A DNA stretch of 45,534 nt from JAAYBQ01 sp035403465 (GTDB lineage Bacteria > Spirochaetota > UBA4802 > UBA5550), in the NCBI GenBank assembly GCA_035403465.1, contig DAONFG010000028.1, positions 1 through 45,534 on the forward strand, in the 5' to 3' direction. Both the position numbers and the translations under genes were made by a program. The notes below the pieces were generated by a model. The model made no database searches, was not told where the DNA came from, and saw only the letters and a program-made list of their open reading frames with translations. Of this stretch, positions 34,473 to 42,382 are shown piece after piece. Every line of letters begins with the position of its first letter. Position 1 is the stretch's first letter.

Positions 34473-34904
34473 ATGCATGTAAAACAGATTTCCGTAAGCC
34501 TCAGCAATGAACCCGGACAATTCCTTGCCGTAAGCGAAAACCTCGGATCTGAAGGAATAAATATAAGAGCAATATCAGTGGCAGATACTGCTGATGTAAG
34601 TACGGTGAGGTTTGTCACGGATGACCCGGACAGGACGATGATGGTGCTGAAAAGTCATAACTACACAGTTAAAGAGACCGATGTACTTGCTGTTGAAGTA
34701 CCCGATCATCCGGGGGGGCTTCAGGCAATACTAAAACCGCTTAATACAGCTGGAATTAACGTGCATTACTTTTACCCATTCCTGGGAAGGGGCGCCAGCG
34801 GTAATGCCATTGTCATAATTGGAGTTGACAAGACAAGCGAAGCCGATGCCGTGTTCCGGAAAAACTGGGTTAAAACATTCGGTGATGAAATTTATTCATT
34901 ATAA
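34473..34904 (+). CDS. Tandem ACT-domain protein, probable amino-acid sensor
   Basis: The 143-residue protein consists of two ACT domains: residues 3-65 (ISVSLSNEPGQFLAVSENLG) and 70-140 (DVLAVEVPDHPGGLQAILKPL). Each has the ligand-binding turn with Pro-Gly. Proteins of this form often follow 2-oxoacid or indolepyruvate oxidoreductase genes and probably bind an amino acid. With azlCD upstream, a branched-chain amino acid is the likely ligand, by inference. It starts 27 bases after the gamma subunit and is followed by a terminator. Confidence 0.85.
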   Translation: MHVKQISVSLSNEPGQFLAVSENLGSEGINIRAISVADTADVSTVRFVTDDPDRTMMVLKSHNYTVKETDVLAVEVPDHPGGLQAILKPLNTAGINVHYFYPFLGRGASGNAIVIIGVDKTSEADAVFRKNWVKTFGDEIYSL

Positions 34905-34910
34905 ACACGG

Positions 34911-34938
34911 AAGCCGGTTTAACAACCGGCTTTGTTAT
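34911..34938 (+). terminator. Rho-independent terminator of the VOR-ACT operon
   Basis: AAGCCGGTT and AACCGGCTT form a perfect 9-bp stem with a 4-base loop, followed by TGTTATATT. It starts 6 bases after the ACT stop. Confidence 0.8.
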
Positions 34939-35056
34939 ATTCAAGCCGTCAGCCGAATCAGTACATTAATCATTTGATTGCTGCAACCAGATGATTAATA
35001 TTTAAATCAGGCGTTATAAAAATACTGTTTAAGTAACCTTTACAAAACTTTATATA

Positions 35057-35085
35057 TTGCCGTTCGGAAAATTATTGATTATGTT
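35057..35085 (+). promoter_or_regulatory. Possible promoter of the Cys4 mini-protein gene
   Basis: TTGCCG (35057-35062) and TATGTT (35080-35085) are 17 bases apart, with the predicted start about 25 bases before the ATG at 35118. Both boxes have two mismatches. Confidence 0.4.
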
Positions 35086-35117
35086 AAATACGTAATTATA
35101 AACTTAGAGAGGTGTTT

Positions 35118-35354
35118 ATGGCATTCCTTAGTTTTAAGTTAAAAAAAGAATCTGAAAAATGTTTTGCATGTAAATTTAATTACATGAACAATATTGAAGT
35201 TACTTCAAAAGGATATGTTCATTTTCTTGAAATGGAGGATAAGATTAAAGCAGTTCTTAAAGGAACAATGACATCAATATGTGCCATGTGCCCGTACAAA
35301 TCAAAATTTGAGAATGTTTATGGTAAAACACCAGTGGAATATTTTACAAAATAA
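35118..35354 (+). CDS. Small protein with two CxxC motifs (zinc-ribbon-like), function unknown
   Basis: The ATG at 35118 has GAGAGGTG upstream. The 78-residue product is cytoplasmic, with an N-terminal basic stretch, CFAC (C15, C18 from this start) and CAMC near residue 56-59. The two pairs are about 38 residues apart and could hold one zinc ion or an Fe-S cluster. It has its own promoter-like sequence and terminator, so it is a stand-alone gene. I do not recognise the family. Confidence 0.7.
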   Translation: MAFLSFKLKKESEKCFACKFNYMNNIEVTSKGYVHFLEMEDKIKAVLKGTMTSICAMCPYKSKFENVYGKTPVEYFTK

Positions 35355-35369
35355 AATCCATGTATTAAA

Positions 35370-35402
35370 AATTCAGCACAGTACCTCAACTGCTGCTGAA
35401 TT
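35370..35402. terminator. Bidirectional terminator between the Cys4 gene and the diguanylate cyclase gene
   Basis: AATTCAGCACAGT pairs with ACTG-C-TGCTGAATT (one bulged C) around a 6-base loop. T-rich sequence follows on both strands. It separates two convergent genes. Confidence 0.65.
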
Positions 35403-35435
35403 CAGTTTCTTATTACTTTGAAATAATAATGCAGT

Positions 35436-36395
35436 CTAATCTGCAACTGCCATTTCAATACAGTTTCTTCCGTTCGTTTTTCCCCTGTACAAAGCATTGT
35501 CAGCCATCCTGATTGTGCCATCGACTGAAAGAGTCAGCACGAATTCACTAACCCCGAATGTCATTGTAATATGAATTTCGCCGGACGGGACGGGGATGAC
35601 AGTGTTTTCAATTGCAGCCCTTATTTTTTCCGCTACCTTATATGCGGCATTACCGGGGGTTTCCGGCAGAAAAAAAAGAAACTCTTCGCCGCCCCATCGG
35701 GCAACAATATCCTGTTTTCTTGTATTACTTTTAAAAACTTCAGCTACGGTAGTCAGTACTTTATCGCCGGTTTCGTGTCCGTAGGTGTCATTGATCATTT
35801 TAAAATTGTCGATATCGGATATGATAATTGAACAAAGAGGCGTACCTCGTTTGAACCGTGATTCCTCACGCTTAAGCTGTTCAAGTATATGCAGCCTGTT
35901 GGCAAGTCCGGTAAGAAAATCAGTCCTCACCATTGAATCAAGAACTTTTGTCTTCTCAAGAAGCTGCTGCGAAAGCATTTCAAGTGATTCGCTGTAAGTC
36001 TTCAGGTCATTATGGGCAGCCACGAGCGATATATGAGTATTAACACGCGCAATCAGTTCAAGTGAATTGAATGGTTTAGTGATATAATCCACACCGCCAG
36101 CCTCAAATCCGCAAATAACATCGTCCATATCTTTTTTTGATGTAATGAAAATAACAGGGATGTGAGCCGTAGCCTTGTCAGCCTTCAGAGTTCTGCATAC
36201 TTCGTACCCGTTGATTTCAGGCATCATAACATCAAGAAGAATAAGATCAGGTTTATCCTTTATTGCAGACTGCAGACACGACGGTCCATCCTGTGCGGAT
36301 ATGGTATCGTACCTGTTTAACAGGACCTCCCTGATGAGCTTTATATTCATTAATGAATCATCGGCAATAAGGATTTTCCTCACTCTTTCTCCCAT
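35436..36395 (-). CDS. Response regulator with GGDEF domain (diguanylate cyclase, PleD-like half)
   Basis: The receiver (residues 6-120) has an intact acidic pair (ADD), phosphoacceptor D55 in LLDVMMPE and K107 in TKPF. A helical linker leads to the GGDEF domain (about 155-319), with GGEEF at 235-239 and an inhibitory I-site RKQD at 226-229, five residues before it. It should make cyclic-di-GMP when phosphorylated, with product inhibition. No partner kinase is in the window. The ATG at 36395 lacks a ribosome binding site. A GTG at 36383 (MRKILIADD) has GGGAG five bases upstream and may be the real start. Confidence 0.92.
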   Translation of the reverse strand: MGERVRKILIADDSLMNIKLIREVLLNRYDTISAQDGPSCLQSAIKDKPDLILLDVMMPEINGYEVCRTLKADKATAHIPVIFITSKKDMDDVICGFEAGGVDYITKPFNSLELIARVNTHISLVAAHNDLKTYSESLEMLSQQLLEKTKVLDSMVRTDFLTGLANRLHILEQLKREESRFKRGTPLCSIIISDIDNFKMINDTYGHETGDKVLTTVAEVFKSNTRKQDIVARWGGEEFLFFLPETPGNAAYKVAEKIRAAIENTVIPVPSGEIHITMTFGVSEFVLTLSVDGTIRMADNALYRGKTNGRNCIEMAVAD

Positions 36396-36409
36396 GAAGG
36401 TTTTAATTT

Positions 36410-36438
36410 ATTCTATAAAAGATCTATTCATAATTCAA
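36410..36438 (-). promoter_or_regulatory. Promoter of the diguanylate cyclase gene
   Basis: On the minus strand TTGAAT (36438-36433) and TAGAAT (36415-36410) have a 17-base spacer. Predicted start is near 36403, which leaves about 20 bases before the GTG at 36383 but only about 8 before the ATG at 36395. Confidence 0.55.
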
Positions 36439-36686
36439 GTTTATTAAAATATAACATGTTAAGTGATAAAAAAATTAAATATTCTGAAGTTTTAATTGTC
36501 CCGGAGTCGCACTACATCAATAGTTCCGTTCAGGTTGTACATTATTTGTTTTAAACTTACTTTATGAATATTATTATTGTAACGACGGATCTTAATATGG
36601 TTTAAACTTTAATTAGAATCATTTTTCATCTGAAGTTTTACAAAAATTAAGGAATATTTCCTGTTCCTGATTTAATCGGAGGGTTT

Positions 36687-37340
36687 ATGAAAACAAAATT
36701 AATCCAGTTCACAGTTATATGCATTATATTAACATTTGCTAATGGAGCGACTGTCACCGGGTCACAAAAAACAATAAAATTATTAAAACCTGATGTTAAC
36801 GGCGGAATCCCCCTCATGCAGGCGTTGTACAAAAGGCACTCCTCGCGATCATTTTCGGACACTGCTTTACCTGACCGTGTGCTTTCAGATCTTATTTGGG
36901 CAGCATATGGCATCAACCGTGATGATTCAGGCAAGCGAACTGCTCCCTCTGCACTCAACAGGCAGGAGATCGATGTTTATGTTGCCATGAAAGATGGAGT
37001 GTATCTTTACAATGCAAAAAAGCATCAGCTTGATATTGTTTCGGATAAAGACATCCGCGTACTCACGGGAAAGCAGGGTTTTGTTAATGATGCATGCCTT
37101 AATCTTGTCTATGTTGCTGACATGGATAAATCAGCTGGTGACAGTGTTGATGAAAAGCTGATTTATGCAGGGGCTTCTGCAGGATTCATAGGACAGAATG
37201 TCTATCTCTACTGCGCATCTGAGGGTTTAGATACAGTTATCCGCGCGTATATTGACAGGGATCAACTGGGTAAGGCATTAAAACTTAAACCGAATCAGCG
37301 GATCATACTCGCTCAAACCGTGGGTTATCCGGGTAAATAA
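36687..37340 (+). CDS. Exported SagB-like nitroreductase-family protein
   Basis: The 217-residue protein begins with a signal peptide (MKTKLIQFTVICIILTFANG). The rest fits the nitroreductase fold of the SagB/thiazole-oxidase-like branch: LYKRHSSRSFSDTALPDRVLSDLIWAAYGIN, RTAPSALNRQEIDVYVA, then GASAGFIGQNVYLYCASEGL. Such proteins bind FMN. Export of an FMN enzyme of this kind is unusual. GGAGG precedes the ATG. It stands alone, with a terminator after it; no peptide-modification partners are near. Confidence 0.85.
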   Translation: MKTKLIQFTVICIILTFANGATVTGSQKTIKLLKPDVNGGIPLMQALYKRHSSRSFSDTALPDRVLSDLIWAAYGINRDDSGKRTAPSALNRQEIDVYVAMKDGVYLYNAKKHQLDIVSDKDIRVLTGKQGFVNDACLNLVYVADMDKSAGDSVDEKLIYAGASAGFIGQNVYLYCASEGLDTVIRAYIDRDQLGKALKLKPNQRIILAQTVGYPGK

Positions 37341-37369
37341 TTAATGATGATGCATACAGCATTATAAAT

Positions 37370-37400
37370 AAAAAACCGGGGTGATTAATCCCGGTTTTTT
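37370..37400. terminator. Bidirectional terminator between the nitroreductase and alcohol dehydrogenase genes
   Basis: AAAAAACCGGG and CCCGGTTTTTT are perfect 11-base arms around a 9-base loop, giving a T-run on either strand. It ends both convergent transcripts. Confidence 0.85.
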
Positions 37401-37419
37401 ATTTAAATTCGAAACTTAT

Positions 37420-38694
37420 CTACTTAACCTTGATTTTTGAAGTGACCTTCCCTTTTTGAATTTTTGACAGGTCAAGCGGGATACCCTCCCACGCATGTTT
37501 AAGAACCATGAGCATATCTTCGTAATTAAGTTCCTCCGGATTGTAAACTATGGCGCCGTCATTGAGTGCGAGCCTTGCTATCTCCGGAAGTATCTTTTCA
37601 GGCACCATCATGTTGCCGTCCCTGTCGACGACCTCTTTTAAACATGTGGGATGCTTGCCGCCGGTAGCTTTCCTGAGTTCAGCATTAAGGTTTCGTATAT
37701 AATCTATTGTTTTACGGGGCCTTGATTCCCTGGGCGTTTCATTATACACTTTCTCTCCTGCAAGCGGGAAAAGAAGTTCCGCAGTAAGATGCCCGGTTTT
37801 GTGCAGGTTGTATTCAAGACCGAAAGGCAGCAGTACACTCATACATGTGCCATGGGGAACATGGCATATGGCACCCACAGAATGTCCTATCGCATGAATC
37901 ATTCCAACCATTGAATTGGAAAAACTCATACCAGCAAGCGCCGAACCATTGGCAAGCGCAAGCCTTGCATCATGGTCTCCCGGATTCTTTACGGCTTTTA
38001 ATATATTCTCGCTGATAAGCCTTATAGCCACCATAGCCGTTGTATCACTAAGCGGATTCTTTGCAAGGCATGTATATCCCTCGAATGCATGGGTCATGGC
38101 ATCCATTGCAGTGGGTGCTGTAAGGAATGCAGGTAATGTCCTAGTCATCCTTGAATCGAGAACAGCCATATCGGGAAGCAGGAAAAGCGACGGGAATAGC
38201 ATTTTCACATCCTTTTCATGATCCGCGATAACTGCGACAAGGGTCATTTCGGACCCTGTCCCTGACGTGGTGGGAACAGCTATTAAAGGCTTCAGTCTTC
38301 TCTTTAGAGCTCCGAACCCTGTAAAATCCATAAGGTTGTCAGAATTTTCCGAAACAAGTATATTTGCTCCTTTGGCAGTATCAATCACCGATCCTCCGCC
38401 TACTGCAATTATTGAATCGCATTTTGACTTTTTATAAATCTGAGCTATTTCCTTTACATTTTTTACATCTGAATCCGCAGGCACATCGTCATAAATTGCA
38501 CCTGCTTTATACTTTGTTCCCAGTGATTTTTTTACCGGTTCAACAAGTTTTGCCGCCATAACACCTTTATCTGTAATAATCATCGGCTTGACTGATTTAA
38601 GCTCAGCGAGCATGGCAGGAAGCTGGTCAAGTGAATGATGGCCTGAGACGATCTTGACTTTATTGCAAAATTCATAATATCCTGGTAATTGCAT
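37420..38694 (-). CDS. Iron-containing (group III) alcohol dehydrogenase
   Basis: A 424-residue Fe-ADH. The NAD(P)-binding loop GGGSVIDTAKG (99-109) and PTTSGTGSE are intact. The metal ligands are all present: D198 and H202 in MDAMTHAFEGY, H267 in MIHAIGH and H281 in VPHG. It should interconvert an aldehyde and an alcohol using NAD(P)H. AGGAG lies six bases before the ATG. It is the last gene of the operon that starts with the MoaD-like and AOR genes, so reduction of AOR-made aldehydes is its likely job. The C-terminal tail is basic. Confidence 0.93.
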   Translation of the reverse strand: MQLPGYYEFCNKVKIVSGHHSLDQLPAMLAELKSVKPMIITDKGVMAAKLVEPVKKSLGTKYKAGAIYDDVPADSDVKNVKEIAQIYKKSKCDSIIAVGGGSVIDTAKGANILVSENSDNLMDFTGFGALKRRLKPLIAVPTTSGTGSEMTLVAVIADHEKDVKMLFPSLFLLPDMAVLDSRMTRTLPAFLTAPTAMDAMTHAFEGYTCLAKNPLSDTTAMVAIRLISENILKAVKNPGDHDARLALANGSALAGMSFSNSMVGMIHAIGHSVGAICHVPHGTCMSVLLPFGLEYNLHKTGHLTAELLFPLAGEKVYNETPRESRPRKTIDYIRNLNAELRKATGGKHPTCLKEVVDRDGNMMVPEKILPEIARLALNDGAIVYNPEELNYEDMLMVLKHAWEGIPLDLSKIQKGKVTSKIKVK

Positions 38695-38727
38695 AATAAT
38701 CTCCTTTAATTTTTCTGTCAGTTTGAT

Positions 38728-39270
38728 TTAAAACGTGAATGTACGTATATAAATCAGCACCCTTCCAAGATATTTACGTACAGGATTCATCTCGGACCAT
38801 TTGGGATATCTCTTCACTGCCAGCGATGTGATAATCTTCGGAAGCAGGTATGTCTCTACAATATTCAGAATGCGGACTACTGTACAAGTATCCGGCACAT
38901 CACCAAGTACAGCGAGCCTGTTGTGACAGGATGCAACACATGTACTTTCCTGGAAAGTGAACATCAGGATCGCTCCATCCATGTTCTTAGCCTGCATATC
39001 AAGGGTGATTTTCTTCCCACCAGGTTTCCACCCCATGTACTTGACCTTGCCGTTTTTATCCTTACCCACTATCATTCCGGGACCTGCAGGGAGAACGTGG
39101 AGGTGAAGCATGAAGTCATCTCTGAGTGATGCAAACTCGCGTTTCACATCTTTATCAACCCTTGAAGCCGCCTGAATTGCCCTTCCGACAATCCAGAGCA
39201 TTATTGCAACATATATTTTCTTGATAAGTTTTCCTTTAGGTTTTATTTCAGGAAATTTATTAATATCCAT
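38728..39270 (-). CDS. Small protein, possibly SCP2-like lipid-binding, in the AOR/ADH operon
   Basis: A 180-residue protein starting at ATG 39270 with a strong GGAGGTGA. The N-terminal 35 residues are basic and hydrophobic (KKIYVAIMLWIVGRAIQAAS), perhaps a membrane-contacting helix. The middle has strands and a segment (ITLDMQAKNMDGAILMFTF, then NRLAVLGDVPD) that resembles the sterol-carrier SCP2 fold, in which a hydrophobic tunnel binds lipids or acyl-CoA. That resemblance is from memory and is tentative. It sits 2 bases after the ADH-like pseudoenzyme gene and 33 bases before the active ADH gene, so it is surely co-expressed with them. Confidence 0.6.
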   Translation of the reverse strand: MDINKFPEIKPKGKLIKKIYVAIMLWIVGRAIQAASRVDKDVKREFASLRDDFMLHLHVLPAGPGMIVGKDKNGKVKYMGWKPGGKKITLDMQAKNMDGAILMFTFQESTCVASCHNRLAVLGDVPDTCTVVRILNIVETYLLPKIITSLAVKRYPKWSEMNPVRKYLGRVLIYIRTFTF

Positions 39271-39272
39271 GA

Positions 39273-40445
39273 TTATCTCACCTCCGCAGATTTTTTACCG
39301 TGGTACGCGTTTTGAAGTACCTTTAAAGCAGTCCCTTTGGGAAAAAGCGTTCCAGTACGTTCCTCCGCAGCTGCGGCAATTTTATTTATCATGTATTCAG
39401 GTATGTTCATCTCTTTGAGATTTCTCGGAATTTGCCTGTCAAGGTTATCAAGAAGTTTAAAAAGAGCATCAACACCGGCTTCAGGCCTGTCTTCTTCAGG
39501 TATACTGCAGTATTTATCTATACCAGCCAGTGGCAGAAAAAGCTCGCCCCGTACACCGCTTTTTATACTTGAGAGTTTGTAATCCAGCAGATACGCGAGC
39601 ACTATACCAGCACATATACCGGCAGGGTTACCAGTCATCTTCTCAGCCTCAAAACCTATTGCCCTGGCAAGACCTTCAGGCGCATTCGAGTATACAATTC
39701 CCGAAATCGTCACACCGTTAATTAAAGCGGCTCTCTCTTTCTTTTTGCATTTACAGGCTGCAGTTGAATTTATTTTTTCACCGATAAGCGAAATTGAAGC
39801 AAAAGCAAACGAATCATTAATAACATTTGATACTGAAATATTGCAGGACTCAATTGCCTGTACAATACCCAGAAGACCGGCATTAACTGTTTGATGAACA
39901 TCATTTTTCCCCATCATACGGGGATCGATTACTATAATATCAGGCATAAGGTCATGCGACCTGTAAATCCTCGCATCTAACATGGCTTCATTGGATGCTT
40001 CAGTTCCAGACGCATCGGATGTCGGGACAAGGATGAAAGGTCTCAGTTCCGCGCTTTTACTCATATCTGCATATTCCATCAGATTATTGCTTTTATTCGA
40101 CACGAGTATGTTAAGCCCCTTTGCTACTGATGCGGGAGCGCTGCCGCCAAGCGCTATGATAGAATCACACCCCCTGTCCCTGTACAATGATGCAAGTTCC
40201 CTGACTTCTGATGTTGAAGGATAGCTGTTAACGCCGTCATACACTGCTCCTATCACCATGCCTGAATCATTGAAACTTGTTTTCAGGACTTTTACAAAAC
40301 CCTGCTTAACTGACAGAGCATCTGTCACAACGAGAGGTTTGGTCGCGTTCATACTCCTGAGGTCAAAAGGAATATTTTCGAGCGCCTTTTTCCCCGAAGA
40401 GATTTTAGATTTATTAAAAAATTCAAAATATTCCGGTATATGCAT
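39273..40445 (-). CDS. Fe-ADH family pseudoenzyme (all metal ligands lost)
   Basis: The 390-residue protein aligns along its whole length with the intact Fe-ADH of the same operon, from the start (IPEYFEFFNKSKISSGKKAL against LPGYYEFCNKVKIVSGHHSL). The metal ligands are gone: L192, Q196, R261 and A275 stand where the active paralogue has Asp, His, His and His, and a second active-site His is F265. The NAD loop GGGSVIDTAKG is replaced by GGSAPASVAKG. The frame is intact, with a good ribosome binding site (CAGGAG), and other parts (SIIALGGS, GELFLPLAGIDKY) are kept. It is likely a structural or regulatory partner rather than an enzyme. Confidence 0.88.
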   Translation of the reverse strand: MHIPEYFEFFNKSKISSGKKALENIPFDLRSMNATKPLVVTDALSVKQGFVKVLKTSFNDSGMVIGAVYDGVNSYPSTSEVRELASLYRDRGCDSIIALGGSAPASVAKGLNILVSNKSNNLMEYADMSKSAELRPFILVPTSDASGTEASNEAMLDARIYRSHDLMPDIIVIDPRMMGKNDVHQTVNAGLLGIVQAIESCNISVSNVINDSFAFASISLIGEKINSTAACKCKKKERAALINGVTISGIVYSNAPEGLARAIGFEAEKMTGNPAGICAGIVLAYLLDYKLSSIKSGVRGELFLPLAGIDKYCSIPEEDRPEAGVDALFKLLDNLDRQIPRNLKEMNIPEYMINKIAAAAEERTGTLFPKGTALKVLQNAYHGKKSAEVR

Positions 40446-40448
40446 GAT

Positions 40449-42323
40449 TTAAACTCCTGCCGTTTTTGATATTTTTAGTTTATTGATTGTTCGCTTCTTG
40501 GGTATTCCGTTTTTATCGAATCCCCTTATAAAGTAGTACCTGTTAAGCATCTTCTCAAGGGGTATGGCTAATCCCTTATCATCGCATTTCCTTTGCTCAT
40601 TGAGCAGCCTTGAAGGGAGTGTATCATCCTTCCGGGAAATTCCTTCTTCGGTATTCATGAGCCTTTCAAGTACATGAACCCTTTCACCTGCCCGCAGAAA
40701 TGCGGTAATCCCCAGCCTGTACCCGGTTATTGAAGACCAGAACTCAGGCCACAAGCTTACATCAACAAGCCTGAGAGCAATTCCTGCCATATAATTCATG
40801 CAGAGTCTAAGCATGAACGTAGGCATAAGCTTCATCAAAAGTGTTTCCAACTCGTACGGGAAGGCAGTAAATGCGCATGTCTGCAACGAATTGATAGCAC
40901 AGTTGATGTCCTCCTGGTATTTTATCAATGAGGCCTTACTGTTATAACCATACGGATCGATCAGGTTGAAATATACTTCAAGGGCAAAAGCAGTTGTGGA
41001 GAGATGGCATGCCCCCCTGTTTGCAACCGCGTATGAAAGCCCCTGGCCGAATGATCCCCTTGGATCGTATGCCGCCATTTCCATACCCTTAACCTGTATC
41101 GCAAAATCCTCGCCGCCGTATTTCTTTGAGCAGAAGCGGGAACCCATTGCAAGGTCTTTACCGATACCTTTTACATGTGCAATATCCATAAGAGTTTCTG
41201 AAACACCATCAGCTGAACCGAACCTGAGCCCGGACTTGAATAGACCCTTCTCTGAAGCCTCCATTGCCCATGCCAGTGTACCGCCTGCTGTGATTGTATC
41301 CATACCCATAAGTGAGCAGATTTCATTCCAGTCTGAAATCTTAACGGGATCGAATATTTCAAGATTTGAACCCATCAGGCCTACAGTTTCGTATTCAGGT
41401 ATCTGCCTTATCTGGCCGCCGATATTTCCCTTGTGCCCGCAGAGTATAGTACATGGTTTACATGTGCTGTAAGAAGTCTTGAACTGTTCAGCCATTGTTT
41501 CACCTGAAATCTTATGAGCTTCACCATGAGTTCCTCCTGTAAAATTCCTTACCGGAAGGATGCCTCCTGCATTGTTAAGGTTTAAATTTGCATTTGTGCC
41601 ATAGTTCCTGTATGTACCGGATGAAATGGGATTCTGATTAATATACTTTGTAGCTTTGGTTTTGGTTGCATCGAATTTCTTTTTGTTTACAGGTACAATT
41701 TTAAACTCTCCCCCTTTTGCAACAACTGCCTTAAGGTTCTTTGATCCCATTACTGCGCCCATACCACCTCTGCCAAGGAACCTGTGCCCCGATGCAACAT
41801 TCGCAAAACTAACAAGATTTTCTCCTGCAGGGCCTATGGCAAGTGTACCCGCACCTTCTGATGAAATCGCCTCCTGTGCCTGGCGTGTATCCAGTCCCCA
41901 GAGCTTTTTGGCATCTTTAAACTGAGCACCCTTTGAATCTATATAGAGATAGACAGGTTTATCTGATCTACCTTTCAGGATTACACCATCCCAGCCTGAA
42001 GTCTTGAGAGCCATGCCGAAGGCGCCGCCGCATGAACATGATGTCATAATTCCTGTAAGCGGTGATTTGGTCACAGCAGCAAATCTGCCTGAACACGGTG
42101 CTCCTGTACCGATGAAAACCCCTGTCATAATCGCTATCATGTTATCCTTGCCAAGAGGATCAACACGAGGCGTCATTCTGTCATATAAAAGTTTAAGTCC
42201 GAGACCTTTACCTCCAAGGTAAAGCTTTAAGTCTTTGGAATCGACTTTGTATTCCGAAAAACTTTTTTTTGTAAGATCAATTTCTAGAATCCTGTTGCTT
42301 GTGCCGATGATTTCCTGCATCAT
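40449..42323 (-). CDS. aor: Aldehyde:ferredoxin oxidoreductase (tungstopterin enzyme)
   Basis: AOR interconverts carboxylic acids and aldehydes with ferredoxin and uses a tungsten bis-pterin cofactor. The 624-residue protein has the N-terminal barrel (RILEIDLTKKSF, YLGGKGLGLKLLYD), the pterin-binding GPAGENLVSFANVA region and GRGGMGAVMGSKNLKA. The 4Fe-4S ligands are C288, C291 and C295 (CKPCTILC), with C483 as the fourth. The start ATG (42323) has AGGAG upstream. It follows a MoaD-like gene and precedes the ADH-like genes by 3 bases. Direction (acid reduction) is inferred from the ADH partners. Confidence 0.94.
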   Translation of the reverse strand: MMQEIIGTSNRILEIDLTKKSFSEYKVDSKDLKLYLGGKGLGLKLLYDRMTPRVDPLGKDNMIAIMTGVFIGTGAPCSGRFAAVTKSPLTGIMTSCSCGGAFGMALKTSGWDGVILKGRSDKPVYLYIDSKGAQFKDAKKLWGLDTRQAQEAISSEGAGTLAIGPAGENLVSFANVASGHRFLGRGGMGAVMGSKNLKAVVAKGGEFKIVPVNKKKFDATKTKATKYINQNPISSGTYRNYGTNANLNLNNAGGILPVRNFTGGTHGEAHKISGETMAEQFKTSYSTCKPCTILCGHKGNIGGQIRQIPEYETVGLMGSNLEIFDPVKISDWNEICSLMGMDTITAGGTLAWAMEASEKGLFKSGLRFGSADGVSETLMDIAHVKGIGKDLAMGSRFCSKKYGGEDFAIQVKGMEMAAYDPRGSFGQGLSYAVANRGACHLSTTAFALEVYFNLIDPYGYNSKASLIKYQEDINCAINSLQTCAFTAFPYELETLLMKLMPTFMLRLCMNYMAGIALRLVDVSLWPEFWSSITGYRLGITAFLRAGERVHVLERLMNTEEGISRKDDTLPSRLLNEQRKCDDKGLAIPLEKMLNRYYFIRGFDKNGIPKKRTINKLKISKTAGV

Positions 42324-42382
42324 TCTGCTCCTTTATCTTTATTAAATCGCAAGTATCGCTACTTAAAGCAGCATGGAACATC

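Noticed and set aside
39273..40445. Calling the ADH-like gene a decaying pseudogene
   Set aside because: The frame is intact over 390 codons, the ribosome binding site is good, the spacing to its neighbours is tight and only catalytic residues are lost. This fits a pseudoenzyme better.
40966..41472. Plus-strand open frame of 168 codons within the AOR gene
   Set aside because: It is antisense to the highly conserved AOR cluster-binding region and has no start signal.
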